Below, piece by piece: positions 9,115 to 18,283 of a stretch of DNA of 64,000 nt (its first letter is position 1; the number at the start of each line of letters is the position of its first letter). Where the stretch lies: positions 62,001 through 126,000 of the forward strand of contig DASWNX010000030.1 of the NCBI GenBank assembly GCA_036399055.1, in the 5' to 3' direction. Below the pieces are notes generated by a model. The model did no database searches. It saw only the letters and a program-made list of their open reading frames with translations, and was not told the origin of the DNA. The position numbers and the translations under genes are program-made. This stretch comes from Jatrophihabitans sp. GTDB lineage: Bacteria; Actinomycetota; Actinomycetes; Mycobacteriales; Jatrophihabitantaceae.

Positions 9115-9759
9115 GTGGTCACCCAATCAGCCGTGGTCGGCGTGTTCCTAGTGGCGCTGGCCCTGGTGCTGACCCCCGGGCCGAACATGATGTACCTGGT
9201 CTCGCGCAGCATCACCCAGGGCCGGCGGGCCGGGGTGATCTCACTCGGCGGGGTGGCGGTCGGCTTTCTGGTCTACCTGACCGCCACCAATCTAGGGCTG
9301 TCGGCGATCTTCACAGCCGTGCCGGAGCTCTACCTCGCCCTGCGGATCGCCGGCGCCTGCTATCTGGGCTGGCTGGCCTTCAACGTGCTGCGCCCGGGTG
9401 GCACGGCCGTCTTCGCCCCGACCGCGATGGCGCCGGACTCGGACCGGCGGCTGTTCACCATGGGCATGATGACCAACCTGCTCAATCCCAAGATCGCGGT
9501 GCTGTACCTGTCACTGATCCCGCAGTTCGTGCATCCGGAGGCCGGGCCGGTGCTGGTGCAGGGCTTCGTGCTCGGCGGGGTGCAGATCGCGGTGGCGCTG
9601 ATCGGCAACCTGCTGATCCTGCTGGCCGCCGGCGCGCTCGCCTCGTTCTTCGCCCACCGGCCCGGCTGGCTGCGCGCCCAGCGCTACCTGATGGGCACGG
9701 TGCTCGGCGTGCTGGCGGTCAAGATCGCCACCGACCAGGCTCGTCCGGTCAGCGGCTGA
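9115..9759 (+). CDS. LysE/RhtB-family amino-acid exporter
   Basis: 214-aa inner-membrane protein of the LysE/RhtB translocator family, which exports amino acids and related compounds. The signature PGPNMMYLVSRS follows the first membrane span (residues about 20-30), the conserved GMMTNLLNPKIAVLYLS is mid-protein, and five to six hydrophobic spans fit the family topology. The substrate cannot be inferred. The GTG start has no ribosome-binding site, but TAGCAT at 9102-9107 sits 7 nt upstream, consistent with a leaderless transcript. It converges on the S9 peptidase gene. Confidence 0.88.
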   Translation: MVTQSAVVGVFLVALALVLTPGPNMMYLVSRSITQGRRAGVISLGGVAVGFLVYLTATNLGLSAIFTAVPELYLALRIAGACYLGWLAFNVLRPGGTAVFAPTAMAPDSDRRLFTMGMMTNLLNPKIAVLYLSLIPQFVHPEAGPVLVQGFVLGGVQIAVALIGNLLILLAAGALASFFAHRPGWLRAQRYLMGTVLGVLAVKIATDQARPVSG

Positions 9760-9771
9760 GCCACTTCAGCC
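9754..9771 (+). terminator. Small hairpin at convergent 3' ends
   Basis: GGCTGA and TCAGCC form a 6-bp stem around GCCACT, and the first arm contains the LysE-gene stop codon. A second partial copy of GCCACTTCAGC follows at 9783-9793. It lies in the 29-nt convergent gap and has no U tract, so termination is only plausible. Confidence 0.35.
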
Positions 9772-9788
9772 CCGGAGCAGAGGCCACT

Positions 9789-11618
9789 TCAGCTCAGGTG
9801 CCGGGCCAGGAAGTCCAGCGCCTGCGGGTAGGCGTCGAGCTGGTTGGCGCGCTTGGCCAGGCCGTGGCCCTCGTCCGGGTAGACCAGCAGCTGGCATTCC
9901 ACGCCGTTGGCGCGCACCGCGGCGACCACCTGCTCGGCCTCTGACAGCGGCACGCGCGGGTCGTTGGCCCCGTGGATCACCAGCAGCGGCGCGCGCACCC
10001 GGTCGATGATCAGCAGCGGCGAGGCTGCCTCGAGCACCGCCCGGTCCTCGGCCAGCCGGCCGTATTCCCGTTCCCGGTAAGCCCGCCGGTAGGCCGAGGT
10101 GTTCTGCAGGAAGGTGACCAGCGAGGAGATGCCGACGATGTCGACCCCGGCCGCCCACAGCCCCGGATAGAACGCCAGGCCGGCCAGCACCATGTAACCG
10201 CCGTAGGAACCGCCGTACAGGGCCACCCGGTCGGGGTCCACGCCCACCGTCGGCAGCCAGTCGCGCACCGCCACCAGGTCGGCCACCGAGTCCAGCCGCT
10301 TCTCGACGTCATCGAGGGACAGCCAGCGCCGGCCGTAGCCTGAGGAGCCCCGGACGTTGGGCAGCACCACGGTGTGCCCGGCCAGCGTCAGGGCGGCGAC
10401 GACCGGGTTCCAGTTGCGCACCGACGCGGCCTCCGGACCGCCGTGGACGACCAGCACCGCCGAGCCGTCCGGCTCGGGCGGGGCCAGCACCAGCACCGGG
10501 ATCTGCTCGCCGTCGGGCGCCGGCGCCCGCGCCGAGCTGGGCTGCGCCAGCCCTTCGGTGGCGGTCGCGGGGTTGCTGGTGGTGCGCCGTTCGGCGCCGT
10601 CGTGTCCAGCGCTGGCCTGCCAGGTGTAGACCTCGGGCGGCTGCACCGGCGAGCCGAACGTCAGGCCGAGCATGCTGGAGTCCGGCGCCCAGACCGGGAC
10701 GGACCGGAAGGTCAGCACCCCGGGATGCGGAAAGCGGACCGGCCGGCCGGCGGCCAGCCCGGCGACGTCCCAGTCCGAGACGGCCAGCTCGTCGGCGCCG
10801 TCGTGGGTGCTCACCACCGCGACCGACCGGCCATCGGGAGACGGCCAGCCGAACACGTCGCCGTCCGGCGCCTGCGCCACCGTCGACCAGCGCCGGCCGG
10901 CCAGCTCGAAGTGGCGCAGTGAGACGAATTCCTCGCCGGCGTCGGAGGAGGCCAGCAGCCCGGTCGAGTCGGGCAGCCAGCGAAGGTTGGACCAGTCCCC
11001 GGGCACGGCAGGGTCGGTGATCTCCTCGGCCTGCGCGGCGTCGACCCGCCCGCCCCCGGTCTCGATCAGCAGCAGCTGGGAGGAGGCCGCCACCGTGGTC
11101 AGCCGGGACAGCGCCAGCCAGCGGCCGTCCGGTGACAGCCGGGCCTCGGAGAACCAGCCGCCGCCGTCCCACAGCACCTGCTCCTGACCGGTGGCCAGGG
11201 TGTGCCAGACGATGTCGAAGTCCACGCCGTTGCGGCGGTTGGTGGCATAGACCACCCGGCCGGGCTGGACGTCGAGCAGGTCGTGGATGAAGTCCGGGTC
11301 GTGGGCCACCGGCTGCAGGTCGGCGACCGTCGCGCCCGGGCCGGCCTGATCCAGGCGCAGCAGCGACAGCTGGGTGCGCTCGGTGCCGCCGGTGTCGGCC
11401 GACACCACGACCGCCCGCTCGCCGGGCAGGTAACGGCCGCTGCACGGCTCGCCCAGGTCGGTGAGCTGGGTCCAGCCGCCGTCGGGGGCCAGCTCATAGA
11501 GCTGGGTCGAGCCGCTGTCGTCATTGCCCACCAGCAGGCGCTGCTCGGAGTCGACGTCGAACAGGGTGCTGCGACGCAGCTCGAGAAGCTCGGTGAGCCG
11601 GTTCTGGGTGTGCCTCAT
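9789..11618 (-). CDS. S9-family prolyl oligopeptidase/acylaminoacyl peptidase-like serine peptidase
   Basis: 609 aa from the chosen ATG. The N-terminal two thirds look like a beta-propeller (WD40-like PD40 strands such as SPDGRWLALSR and SPDGRSVAVVS) that gates the active site. The C-terminal alpha/beta hydrolase has nucleophile Ser in YGGSYGGYM, Asp in HGANDPRVPLS and His in DEGHGLAK, the S9 triad. No signal peptide is visible, so it is probably cytosolic and acts on short peptides. The frame runs upstream to 11957 through the start of the divergent recQ; MRHTQNRL at 11618 avoids this and leaves a 36-nt divergent promoter gap. Confidence 0.9.
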   Translation of the reverse strand: MRHTQNRLTELLELRRSTLFDVDSEQRLLVGNDDSGSTQLYELAPDGGWTQLTDLGEPCSGRYLPGERAVVVSADTGGTERTQLSLLRLDQAGPGATVADLQPVAHDPDFIHDLLDVQPGRVVYATNRRNGVDFDIVWHTLATGQEQVLWDGGGWFSEARLSPDGRWLALSRLTTVAASSQLLLIETGGGRVDAAQAEEITDPAVPGDWSNLRWLPDSTGLLASSDAGEEFVSLRHFELAGRRWSTVAQAPDGDVFGWPSPDGRSVAVVSTHDGADELAVSDWDVAGLAAGRPVRFPHPGVLTFRSVPVWAPDSSMLGLTFGSPVQPPEVYTWQASAGHDGAERRTTSNPATATEGLAQPSSARAPAPDGEQIPVLVLAPPEPDGSAVLVVHGGPEAASVRNWNPVVAALTLAGHTVVLPNVRGSSGYGRRWLSLDDVEKRLDSVADLVAVRDWLPTVGVDPDRVALYGGSYGGYMVLAGLAFYPGLWAAGVDIVGISSLVTFLQNTSAYRRAYREREYGRLAEDRAVLEAASPLLIIDRVRAPLLVIHGANDPRVPLSEAEQVVAAVRANGVECQLLVYPDEGHGLAKRANQLDAYPQALDFLARHLS

Positions 11619-11654
11619 TCGAGCATCGTCGCATCTGGCTGCTAGACATCCATC

Positions 11655-13898
11655 ATGACCGTCTCGGCGCCGGTGGCGCGGCAGGGTGAGGATCGCGCGC
11701 AGTTGCGCGAGCAGGCCCAGGCGCGGCTGCGGGCGCTGGCCGGCCCGGCTGCCGAGCTGCGCGAGGATCAATGGCGGGCGATCGAGGCCTTGGTGGTGGA
11801 CCGGCGCCGGGCCCTGGTCGTCCAGCGAACCGGGTGGGGCAAGTCTGCTGTGTACTTCGTCGCGACCGCCCTGCTGCGCGCTCGCGGGGCAGGCCCGACC
11901 GTGATCATCTCGCCGCTGCTGGCCCTGATGCGCAACCAGATCGCCGCCGCCGAGCACGCCGGCATCCGCGCCGCGACCATCAACTCGACCAACCTCGAGG
12001 ACTGGGCGGCCACCTACGCGCAGGTGCGCCGGGGCGAGCTCGACGTGTTGCTGCTATCTCCGGAGCGGTTGAACAACCCCGACTTCCGCGACCAGGTGCT
12101 GCCCCGGCTGGCCGAGACCTGCGGCCTGCTGGTGGTCGACGAAGCCCATTGCATCAGTGACTGGGGACATGACTTCCGGCCGGACTTCCGACGGCTGCGC
12201 ACCCTGCTGCCGCAGCTGCCGGACGGCATCCCGGTGCTGGCCACCACGGCGACGGCCAACAGCCGGGTGGTGGCCGACGTGACCGAGGTGCTCGGACTCG
12301 GCAGCCCGCCCGACCCGTCGTCGTCCGGACTCGGCAGCCCGCCCGACCCGTCGGCGCCCGGACTCGGCAGCCCGCCCGACCCGTCGGCGCCTGGCCCGCG
12401 AACGGATGAGGTGCTGGTGCTGCGCGGCAGCCTGGACCGGGAGTCCTTGCAGCTGGGGGTGCTGTCGCTGGCCTCCAGCGCGCACCGGCTGGCCTGGCTG
12501 GCCGACCAGCTCGGCACGCTCGCCGGCTCGGGCATCATCTACACCCTCACGGTGGCCGGGGCGCACGAGGTCGCCGGCTACCTGCGCGAGCGCGGTCACT
12601 CGGTGGCGGCCTACTCGGGGCAGACCGAGCAGGCCGAACGGCTGGCCGCCGAGGACGATCTGATCAACAACCGGGTCAAGGCGCTGGTGGCCACCTCTGC
12701 CCTCGGCATGGGCTTCGACAAGCCGGATCTGGGCTTCGTGATCCACTTCGGCGCGCCGAACTCCGTGATCGCCTATTACCAGCAGGTCGGGCGGGCCGGC
12801 CGGCGGCTGGACCGGGCGCCGGTGATCCTGCTGCCGGGCCCGGAGGATCAGGCCATCTGGGATTACTTCACCTCGGTCGGCTTTCCGGGGCCGGGGCAGG
12901 TCCGCCAGGCGCTGGAGGTGCTCGGCGACAGCCCGGGCCCGATGAGCACCGCCGCGCTGGAGACCCGGATCGAGCTGTCCCGGGCCCGGCTGGAGACGAT
13001 GCTGAAGGTGCTCGACGTCGACGGCGCCGTGCGGCGGGTCAAGGGCGGCTGGGTCGCGACCGGCCAGCCGTGGCATTACGACGCTGAGCGCTACGCCAGG
13101 CTCCACGAGGTTCGCCGGGCCGAGCAGCAGGCGATGCGCGACTACCTGCGCCTGACGTCCTGCCGAATGCGCTACCTGCGGACCCAGCTCGACGACCCCG
13201 CCGCCGAGGACTGCGGACGGTGTGACAACTGCGGCGGCTTGACGCTGAGCGCCGGCGCCCCGGCCGCCGCGGTCGCCGACGCCGAAGCCAGCCTGCGACG
13301 TCCGGGCGTGGTGCTGGAGCCGCGCCGGCAGTGGCCGGCCGCGATGGGCTCGCTCGGGGTGCAGGTCCGGGGCAAGATCGCCCCAGCCGAGTCCGCCGAG
13401 CCCGGGCGGGCCGTGGCCCGGTTCACCGACCTCGGATACGGCAGCCGGATCAGGGCGGTGCTGTCGGAGGCCAGCCCGGACGGCCCGGCGCCGCCGGAGC
13501 TGATCGCGGCCAGCGTCGACGTGCTGGCGAGCTGGGACTGGCACACCCGCCCGTCGGCGGTGCTGCACGTCGGCTCGCTGCGCCGGCCGCTGCTGGTGGC
13601 CGACCTCGCCGCCCAGTTGAGCCGGATCGGCCGGCTGGCCGACCTCGGCGCTGTCGAGCACCTCGGGCGTTCTGCGACCGGTCGGTCCAACAGCGCCCAG
13701 CGGCTCAAGGCCTGCTGGGACGGCTACCGCTTGCCCGACCGCCTCGGCGAGCAACTGGCTGGTGAGCACCGGGGGGCGCCGGTGCTGCTGGTCGATGACT
13801 TCTGCGACACCGGCTGGACGCTGACCGTGGTGGCCAGGTTGCTGCGGGCGGCCGGCGCCGGGGCGGTGTACCCGTTCACGCTCGGCCTGACCGGCTGA
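11655..13898 (+). CDS. RecQ-family ATP-dependent DNA helicase with C-terminal phosphoribosyltransferase-like domain
   Basis: 747 aa. 3'-5' superfamily 2 helicase: Walker A RTGWGKS at 58-64, DEAH box with RecQ loop VVDEAHCISDWGHDFRPDFRRL near 160-181, lobe 2 with ALGMGFDKPDLGFVIHF and QVGRAGR, then a RecQ zinc region with cysteines in CRMRYLR and CGRCDNCGG (about 497-530). After a variable region the last 40 residues read GAPVLLVDDFCDTGWTLT, matching the PRPP-binding loop of ComF/PRTase folds. A 33-nt in-frame tandem repeat (three copies) encodes a GLGSPPDPS linker between the two helicase lobes. It begins at an ATG with TAGACA at 11643-11648, 6 nt upstream. Cellular role is probably DNA repair; the PRTase part is unexplained. 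Confidence 0.9.
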   Translation: MTVSAPVARQGEDRAQLREQAQARLRALAGPAAELREDQWRAIEALVVDRRRALVVQRTGWGKSAVYFVATALLRARGAGPTVIISPLLALMRNQIAAAEHAGIRAATINSTNLEDWAATYAQVRRGELDVLLLSPERLNNPDFRDQVLPRLAETCGLLVVDEAHCISDWGHDFRPDFRRLRTLLPQLPDGIPVLATTATANSRVVADVTEVLGLGSPPDPSSSGLGSPPDPSAPGLGSPPDPSAPGPRTDEVLVLRGSLDRESLQLGVLSLASSAHRLAWLADQLGTLAGSGIIYTLTVAGAHEVAGYLRERGHSVAAYSGQTEQAERLAAEDDLINNRVKALVATSALGMGFDKPDLGFVIHFGAPNSVIAYYQQVGRAGRRLDRAPVILLPGPEDQAIWDYFTSVGFPGPGQVRQALEVLGDSPGPMSTAALETRIELSRARLETMLKVLDVDGAVRRVKGGWVATGQPWHYDAERYARLHEVRRAEQQAMRDYLRLTSCRMRYLRTQLDDPAAEDCGRCDNCGGLTLSAGAPAAAVADAEASLRRPGVVLEPRRQWPAAMGSLGVQVRGKIAPAESAEPGRAVARFTDLGYGSRIRAVLSEASPDGPAPPELIAASVDVLASWDWHTRPSAVLHVGSLRRPLLVADLAAQLSRIGRLADLGAVEHLGRSATGRSNSAQRLKACWDGYRLPDRLGEQLAGEHRGAPVLLVDDFCDTGWTLTVVARLLRAAGAGAVYPFTLGLTG
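12294..12392 (+). repeat. 33-nt in-frame tandem repeat, three copies, inside recQ-like gene
   Basis: Copies begin at 12294, 12327 and 12360 and differ by a few bases. Each encodes GLGSPPDPS plus two variable residues. They fall at residues 214-246, between the two RecA-like lobes. Copy number could change by slippage without a frameshift. Confidence 0.9.
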
Positions 13899-13983
13899 GC
13901 CGAACCGGAGGTGTCGCCCTGGCGGTGAACGCACAGGCCCTGAGGCCGCTCCCGGAGTAGCCTGGTGTCAGAACAAGGGAGCG

Positions 13984-14175
13984 GTGATGACGACGGTTCT
14001 GATGGTCATCGGACTGGTGATCGCGCTGGCCGCGTTCGGCGCGCTCTACTGGTGGGCCCGCAAGTCCGAGCGGGACATCAGCTACGTCAAGCCGGGGCTG
14101 TCCGACGAGCAGGCCAACGCGCTCCGGTTCGGCATCGCCGCCAGCAGCAGCCAGAGCATGGGCGGACCGCTGTAG
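13984..14175 (+). CDS. Small single-span membrane protein
   Basis: 63 aa (62 from the second possible start). Residues about 3-24 are a strong transmembrane helix (VLMVIGLVIALAAFGALYWW), followed by a charged, soluble tail ending SMGGPL. Start: GTG at 13984 or the adjacent ATG at 13987; AAGGGAG immediately upstream favours the ATG. Not a family I can name. It lies downstream of and on the same strand as the recQ-like gene (85-nt gap), and its stop codon is inside the first unit of a tandem repeat. Confidence 0.7.
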   Translation: MMTTVLMVIGLVIALAAFGALYWWARKSERDISYVKPGLSDEQANALRFGIAASSSQSMGGPL

Positions 14176-14247
14176 CCGCCCAGTCCCCGCTGTAGCCGCC
14201 CAGTCCCGCTGTAGCCGCCCAGTCCCGCTGTAGCCGCCTAGTCCCAG
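14169..14247 (+). repeat. 19-20-nt tandem repeat, four copies, spanning a stop codon
   Basis: The unit GCTGTAGCCGCCCAGTCCC occurs four times in a row, the last with one change (CTAGT). The TAG stop of the small membrane protein gene lies in copy 1. The array fills most of the convergent gap before the class V aminotransferase gene. Confidence 0.9.
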
Positions 14248-14276
14248 CAGCCTGCCGCGGGCAACGTCAGCCGCGC

Positions 14277-16046
14277 TCAGTTCGGGATCAGGCAGCCGGC
14301 CGGCAGCTCGAACCAGCGCAGGCCCTCAAAGTCCGCCGACACGAACCGGGACACCGGCTCTTGCCTCGGACCAGTCGCCGCGGCAGTCGCCTCGGCGGCG
14401 GCGAACAGGCTGTCGGCCTCGTCCAGGTAGCGCAGCAGCTCACTCTCCGGCGCACGCTCCTGCTGACGGGGATAGCTCATCCGGCCCTGCTCGTCATAGC
14501 TGACCAGCCCCAGGCGCATCGGCGGTTCGGCCGGGCCATGGCGATGGCGCCATAGCCCGGTCGCCGGGTCGAAGTGGTAGTCACCGAGCAGCCGCCAGCC
14601 ATGCCGCGCCACCCGCTGGACCGCCTCGATGATGTAGTTGAACACCGGCTCGGAGATGAAGTAGTTGAAGTTGACCCGAACCCAGCCGGGCTTGATTCCC
14701 TCGCACCCGCCGGTGATCTCGCGCTCGAACGCGTGCGAGCGCTCCAGATCGATGCCCAGCAGCCGGTGGCCGTAAGGCCCCGCGCACGAGCAGCCGCCGC
14801 GGGACTGGATGCCGAACAGGTCGTTGAGCAGCGCCACCACGAAGTTGTGGTGCAGGTAGGGCCGGGTGCCCGACCCGCCGCTGCGCACCACGAACGACAG
14901 GATCGACAGGCGCTCGGAGTCCAGGTTGCCCAGGATCTCGATGGCCGGCTCAGCGGACCAGGCCTCGACGGCGCGGCGCAGGTAGTGCTCCTCGTGCGCC
15001 CGGATCACCGGCAGGCCCACCGCCTGTTGCAGCTGGAACACCAGGCCGGCCCGGATCGCCTCGACGATGGCCGGCGTGCCGCCCTCCTCACGCTGCGCGG
15101 GATCGCTGAGGTAGCGGTGCTCGGCCGGATTGACGTAGGCCACCGTGCCGCCGCCGGGCACCACCGGCACCCGGTTGGTGAGCAGCTCGCGGCGGGCGAC
15201 CAGCACGCCCGGGGTGCTCGGCCCGCCGATGAACTTGTGCGGGCTGATGAAGACGGCGTCGAGGTAGGCCAGCGGATCGCCGTCGGGATCGGCCTGCATC
15301 GAGATGGCCATGTAGGGCGCGGCTGCGGCGAAGTCCCAGAATGACAACGCGCCGTGCGCGTGCAGCAACGCCGCGATCCGGGCGGTGTCGGTGACGATGC
15401 CGGTCACGTTGCTGGCCGCGGAGAAGGAGCCGATCTTCAACGGCCGGTCGGCGTAGGCCAGCAGCTGGCGTTCCAGCGCCTCGGCGTCGAGGTGGCCGTC
15501 GGCGTCCTGCTCGATCAGCACCACGTCGGCGATCGACTCCCGCCACGGCAGCTCGTTCGAGTGGTGCTCGAACGGGCCGATGAACACCACCGGGCGCTCG
15601 GCGGCCGGGATCGCCTCGCTGAGCTGGTAGCGGTCCTCCAGGCCGGCCGGAATCCGCAGCCCCAGGATGCCGATCATCTTGTCGATGGCGGCGGTGCAGC
15701 CGGAACCGGCGAAGATCACCACCGTCTCCTCGTCACCGCCCACCGCGTCCCGGATGATGTCGCGGGCGTCCTCACGCAGCCGGGTGGTCTGCAGGCCGGT
15801 GCCGCTGGACTCGGTGTGGGTGTTGGCGTAGCGGGGCAGCACCTCCTCGCGGATGAAGTCCTCGATGAAGTCCAGGGCCCGGCCGGAGGCGGTGTAGTCG
15901 GCGTAGGTCACCCGTCGCGGCCCGTAGGGCCCCGGCATCACCTGGTCATCGCCGATGACCGAGTCCCGGATCCGGCGCAGCAGCGCCGTCTCCGGCGGCG
16001 CGCTGTCGTCGTGGGGGACGGGGCTCTCGGTCGTGACAGTGCTCAT
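14277..16046 (-). CDS. Class V aminotransferase/cysteine desulfurase-like PLP enzyme
   Basis: 589 aa, longer than plain NifS-type enzymes (about 400), with extra sequence at the C-terminus. PLP-binding features: VVIFAGSGCTAAIDKMIG early, FWDFAAAAPYMAISM in the middle, and the probable Schiff-base lysine in FISPHKFIGGPSTPGVL. The conserved GIQSRGGCSCAGPYGHRLLGI carries cysteines in the position of the desulfurase catalytic loop, but substrate and product are unknown. The frame extends to 16118; the ATG at 16046 is chosen because TACCCT lies 7 nt upstream. It is monocistronic and converges on the repeat array. Confidence 0.82.
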   Translation of the reverse strand: MSTVTTESPVPHDDSAPPETALLRRIRDSVIGDDQVMPGPYGPRRVTYADYTASGRALDFIEDFIREEVLPRYANTHTESSGTGLQTTRLREDARDIIRDAVGGDEETVVIFAGSGCTAAIDKMIGILGLRIPAGLEDRYQLSEAIPAAERPVVFIGPFEHHSNELPWRESIADVVLIEQDADGHLDAEALERQLLAYADRPLKIGSFSAASNVTGIVTDTARIAALLHAHGALSFWDFAAAAPYMAISMQADPDGDPLAYLDAVFISPHKFIGGPSTPGVLVARRELLTNRVPVVPGGGTVAYVNPAEHRYLSDPAQREEGGTPAIVEAIRAGLVFQLQQAVGLPVIRAHEEHYLRRAVEAWSAEPAIEILGNLDSERLSILSFVVRSGGSGTRPYLHHNFVVALLNDLFGIQSRGGCSCAGPYGHRLLGIDLERSHAFEREITGGCEGIKPGWVRVNFNYFISEPVFNYIIEAVQRVARHGWRLLGDYHFDPATGLWRHRHGPAEPPMRLGLVSYDEQGRMSYPRQQERAPESELLRYLDEADSLFAAAEATAAATGPRQEPVSRFVSADFEGLRWFELPAGCLIPN

Positions 16047-16053
16047 ACTCGTC

Positions 16054-16059
16054 AGGGTA
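16054..16059 (-). promoter_or_regulatory. -10 element of the class V aminotransferase gene (TACCCT)
   Basis: Minus-strand TACCCT followed by 7 nt and the ATG; no Shine-Dalgarno, so probably leaderless. Confidence 0.5.
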
Positions 16060-16192
16060 TGCCTAGACCTGCCGCTGCCAGGGCGCATTATGCGCACAAA
16101 CTCCCGCGATCTGCTCACAGGAGGGGATGGGCAGCGCAGTGGCAGCGCGGCTGGTCAGCGTGCTGTCCGATGACCTGCCCAACGCCGGACAC

Positions 16193-18283
16193 TCACATCA
16201 TGGGGATGTGGGGCTCAACGCTCTGAGCCGTCGGCAGCCAGACGGTGAGGGTGGTGCCCACGCCCAGCTCGGACTCGATGTCGACGGCGCCACCGTGCCG
16301 GTGCACGATCTCCTGGACGATGGCCAGGCCGAGACCGGTGCCCGGCAGCGCGGCCTCGGCGGCATTGGAGGCCCGGAAGAACCGGGTGAACAGGTTGGGG
16401 TGGTCATCCGGCGGGATGCCCATGCCGGTGTCGCGGACCTCGATGACCACGCCGTCCTCTTCGGCCGGCGTCAGGGTGACCAGCACGCTGCCGCCGGCCG
16501 GGGTGAACTTCAGGGCGTTGGAGATCAGGTTGGTGAAGACCTGTTCCAGCTGTTGCGGATCGGCCTGCACGCTGAGGTCCTCTTCGACGGCGCCGAGCTC
16601 GAGCTTGACGTCGCTGGCCGAGGCTAGCGGCGCCATCGCGCTCAGCACCGCCTGCAGCAGCGGCCGCAGCTGCACCGTGGCCAGCTCCAGCCGCAGCCGG
16701 CCGGCGTCGATGCGGGACTGGGTGAGCAGGTCCTCGATGAGGTTGCGCAGCCGGGTCGCGTTGCGGTCGATGATGTGCAGCATCGCGGCGGCATTGCCCG
16801 GCAGCTCCCCGGCGTCGCCGTCCTGCAGCATCTCCAGGTAACCGCTGATCGAGGTCAGCGGCGTGCGCAGCTCGTGCGAGACGGTGGCGATGAAGTCGGC
16901 CTTGGCCTGGTCGAGTTCGCGCAGCAGCTGCACCGCCTGGTTCTGCCGCTCGATCACGTGCGACTGCACCAGGCTGTGCGCCAGGTCGGCGGCCAGGTGC
17001 TGGGTGATGCTGGTCTCGGTGAGCGTCCAGTGCCTGGAGTGCCCGGCCATGGACACCCACAGCAGGCCGAAGGCGCTGGCGCTGTCACCGACCGGCACGA
17101 GCAGCGAAGCGCTCGCGCCGATGGACTGGGCAAGAGCGAACGCACCGCGCCCGGCGATGGTCGGCTCATACGTCCGGTGGTCGTCGATGCTGATGACGTG
17201 CGCGGTCTCCCACAGCCGGTCGGTCAGCCCCTTGAGCGTCTCCAGCTGCTCGGGCGTGGCCTCGGGCAACGGCTGCAACGGCTGCCGTTGCCACTGCGCG
17301 GCCAGCTGGGGCACGCGCTCGTCGGCGAAGATCTGCAGCCAGACCCGGTCGGCCTCCATCGCGTCGCCGAGGCCGCGCACCAGCAGGTCGGCCATCTGGG
17401 CGCCGTTGCCGGTGCGACGGATGGTGGAGGCGATCAGCCGGGTGCGTTGACGGAACACCTCGGCGTCCCGGTCGACGATGGCCTCGGCCCTGGCCCGGCG
17501 GCCGACCGCGTTGACCGCCCTGGCCAGCGCCCGCACCTCCGCCGGCCCGTCCTGCTCGTTGGCGCGGGCGCCGAGGTCGCCGCGGTCCAGCCGCCCGACC
17601 ACCGTCCGCAGCGCCCGGAGCGGGCGGGTCAGCCCGGCGGCGATGCGGAAGGCCAGGAACGCCGCGATCAGCACGGCCAGCGCGGTCGTGACGATCAGGA
17701 AGGGGACAGCCAGGGCGCTCAGTCGTTGGGATTCCCCCCGCAGCCGGCGACGGGTCTCGTCGAGGGTCGTGCTGACCACCGTGTCTGCCCTGCGGAAGCG
17801 GTCGAAGAGCTGCTTGGCGCCCTGCTGCTGGTAGATCTCGAACCCGTTCGACGGGCGGGGCTTGCTGGCGATCGGGTTGGCGTAGGTGCGCAGCCACTGC
17901 TCGGCCAGTGCCCGCTCGGCGGCGATGGCGGCGTCGAGGCGGTGCTCGTCGACCTTGTGCAGGTTGACGGCGGTGGCGTCCAGGGCGGGCAGGATACGGC
18001 TGCGGGCGCTCAGGTAGGGCTGCAGGAAGCTGCTGTTGCCGGTGATCAGGTAACTGCGGACGCTCGTCTCGGCGTCGAGCATCAGGGTCAGCGCCGCGGC
18101 GTGCTGATCAGCGGCCGGACCGTATCCCTTGGCAAGGTCGGAGACGTGCCCGGTGGCGGTTTGGACGGCGAGCACGCCGGCCGTGCCGACCCCGATCAGC
18201 AGCAGGAGCAGGAGCAGGACGAGCCGGCGCAGTCGAGTGCCGACCGCGTCATGCGAGTCGGCGGGGACGGCGCTGTTGGTCAC
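16193..18283 (-). CDS. Membrane sensor histidine kinase (HAMP-GAF-HisKA-HATPase)
   Basis: 696 aa. Transmembrane helix at about 18-40, an extracytoplasmic helical region of about 150 residues (CHASE3-like length and composition), a second helix near 192-218, HAMP, a GAF-like domain (about 290-440), dimerisation/phosphoacceptor domain with FIATVSHELRTPLTSISGYLEML (His near 471), and an ATPase domain with N box NLISNALKF, DTGMGIPP and GTGLGLAIV. The GTG start overlaps the stop of the response regulator gene by GTGA, so the pair is translationally coupled. The signal sensed is unknown. Confidence 0.9.
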   Translation of the reverse strand: MTNSAVPADSHDAVGTRLRRLVLLLLLLLIGVGTAGVLAVQTATGHVSDLAKGYGPAADQHAAALTLMLDAETSVRSYLITGNSSFLQPYLSARSRILPALDATAVNLHKVDEHRLDAAIAAERALAEQWLRTYANPIASKPRPSNGFEIYQQQGAKQLFDRFRRADTVVSTTLDETRRRLRGESQRLSALAVPFLIVTTALAVLIAAFLAFRIAAGLTRPLRALRTVVGRLDRGDLGARANEQDGPAEVRALARAVNAVGRRARAEAIVDRDAEVFRQRTRLIASTIRRTGNGAQMADLLVRGLGDAMEADRVWLQIFADERVPQLAAQWQRQPLQPLPEATPEQLETLKGLTDRLWETAHVISIDDHRTYEPTIAGRGAFALAQSIGASASLLVPVGDSASAFGLLWVSMAGHSRHWTLTETSITQHLAADLAHSLVQSHVIERQNQAVQLLRELDQAKADFIATVSHELRTPLTSISGYLEMLQDGDAGELPGNAAAMLHIIDRNATRLRNLIEDLLTQSRIDAGRLRLELATVQLRPLLQAVLSAMAPLASASDVKLELGAVEEDLSVQADPQQLEQVFTNLISNALKFTPAGGSVLVTLTPAEEDGVVIEVRDTGMGIPPDDHPNLFTRFFRASNAAEAALPGTGLGLAIVQEIVHRHGGAVDIESELGVGTTLTVWLPTAQSVEPHIPMM

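Noticed and set aside
12054-13934. 626-codon minus-strand frame opposite the recQ-like gene
   Set aside because: Antisense shadow rich in Arg/Gln/His/Pro; no motifs.
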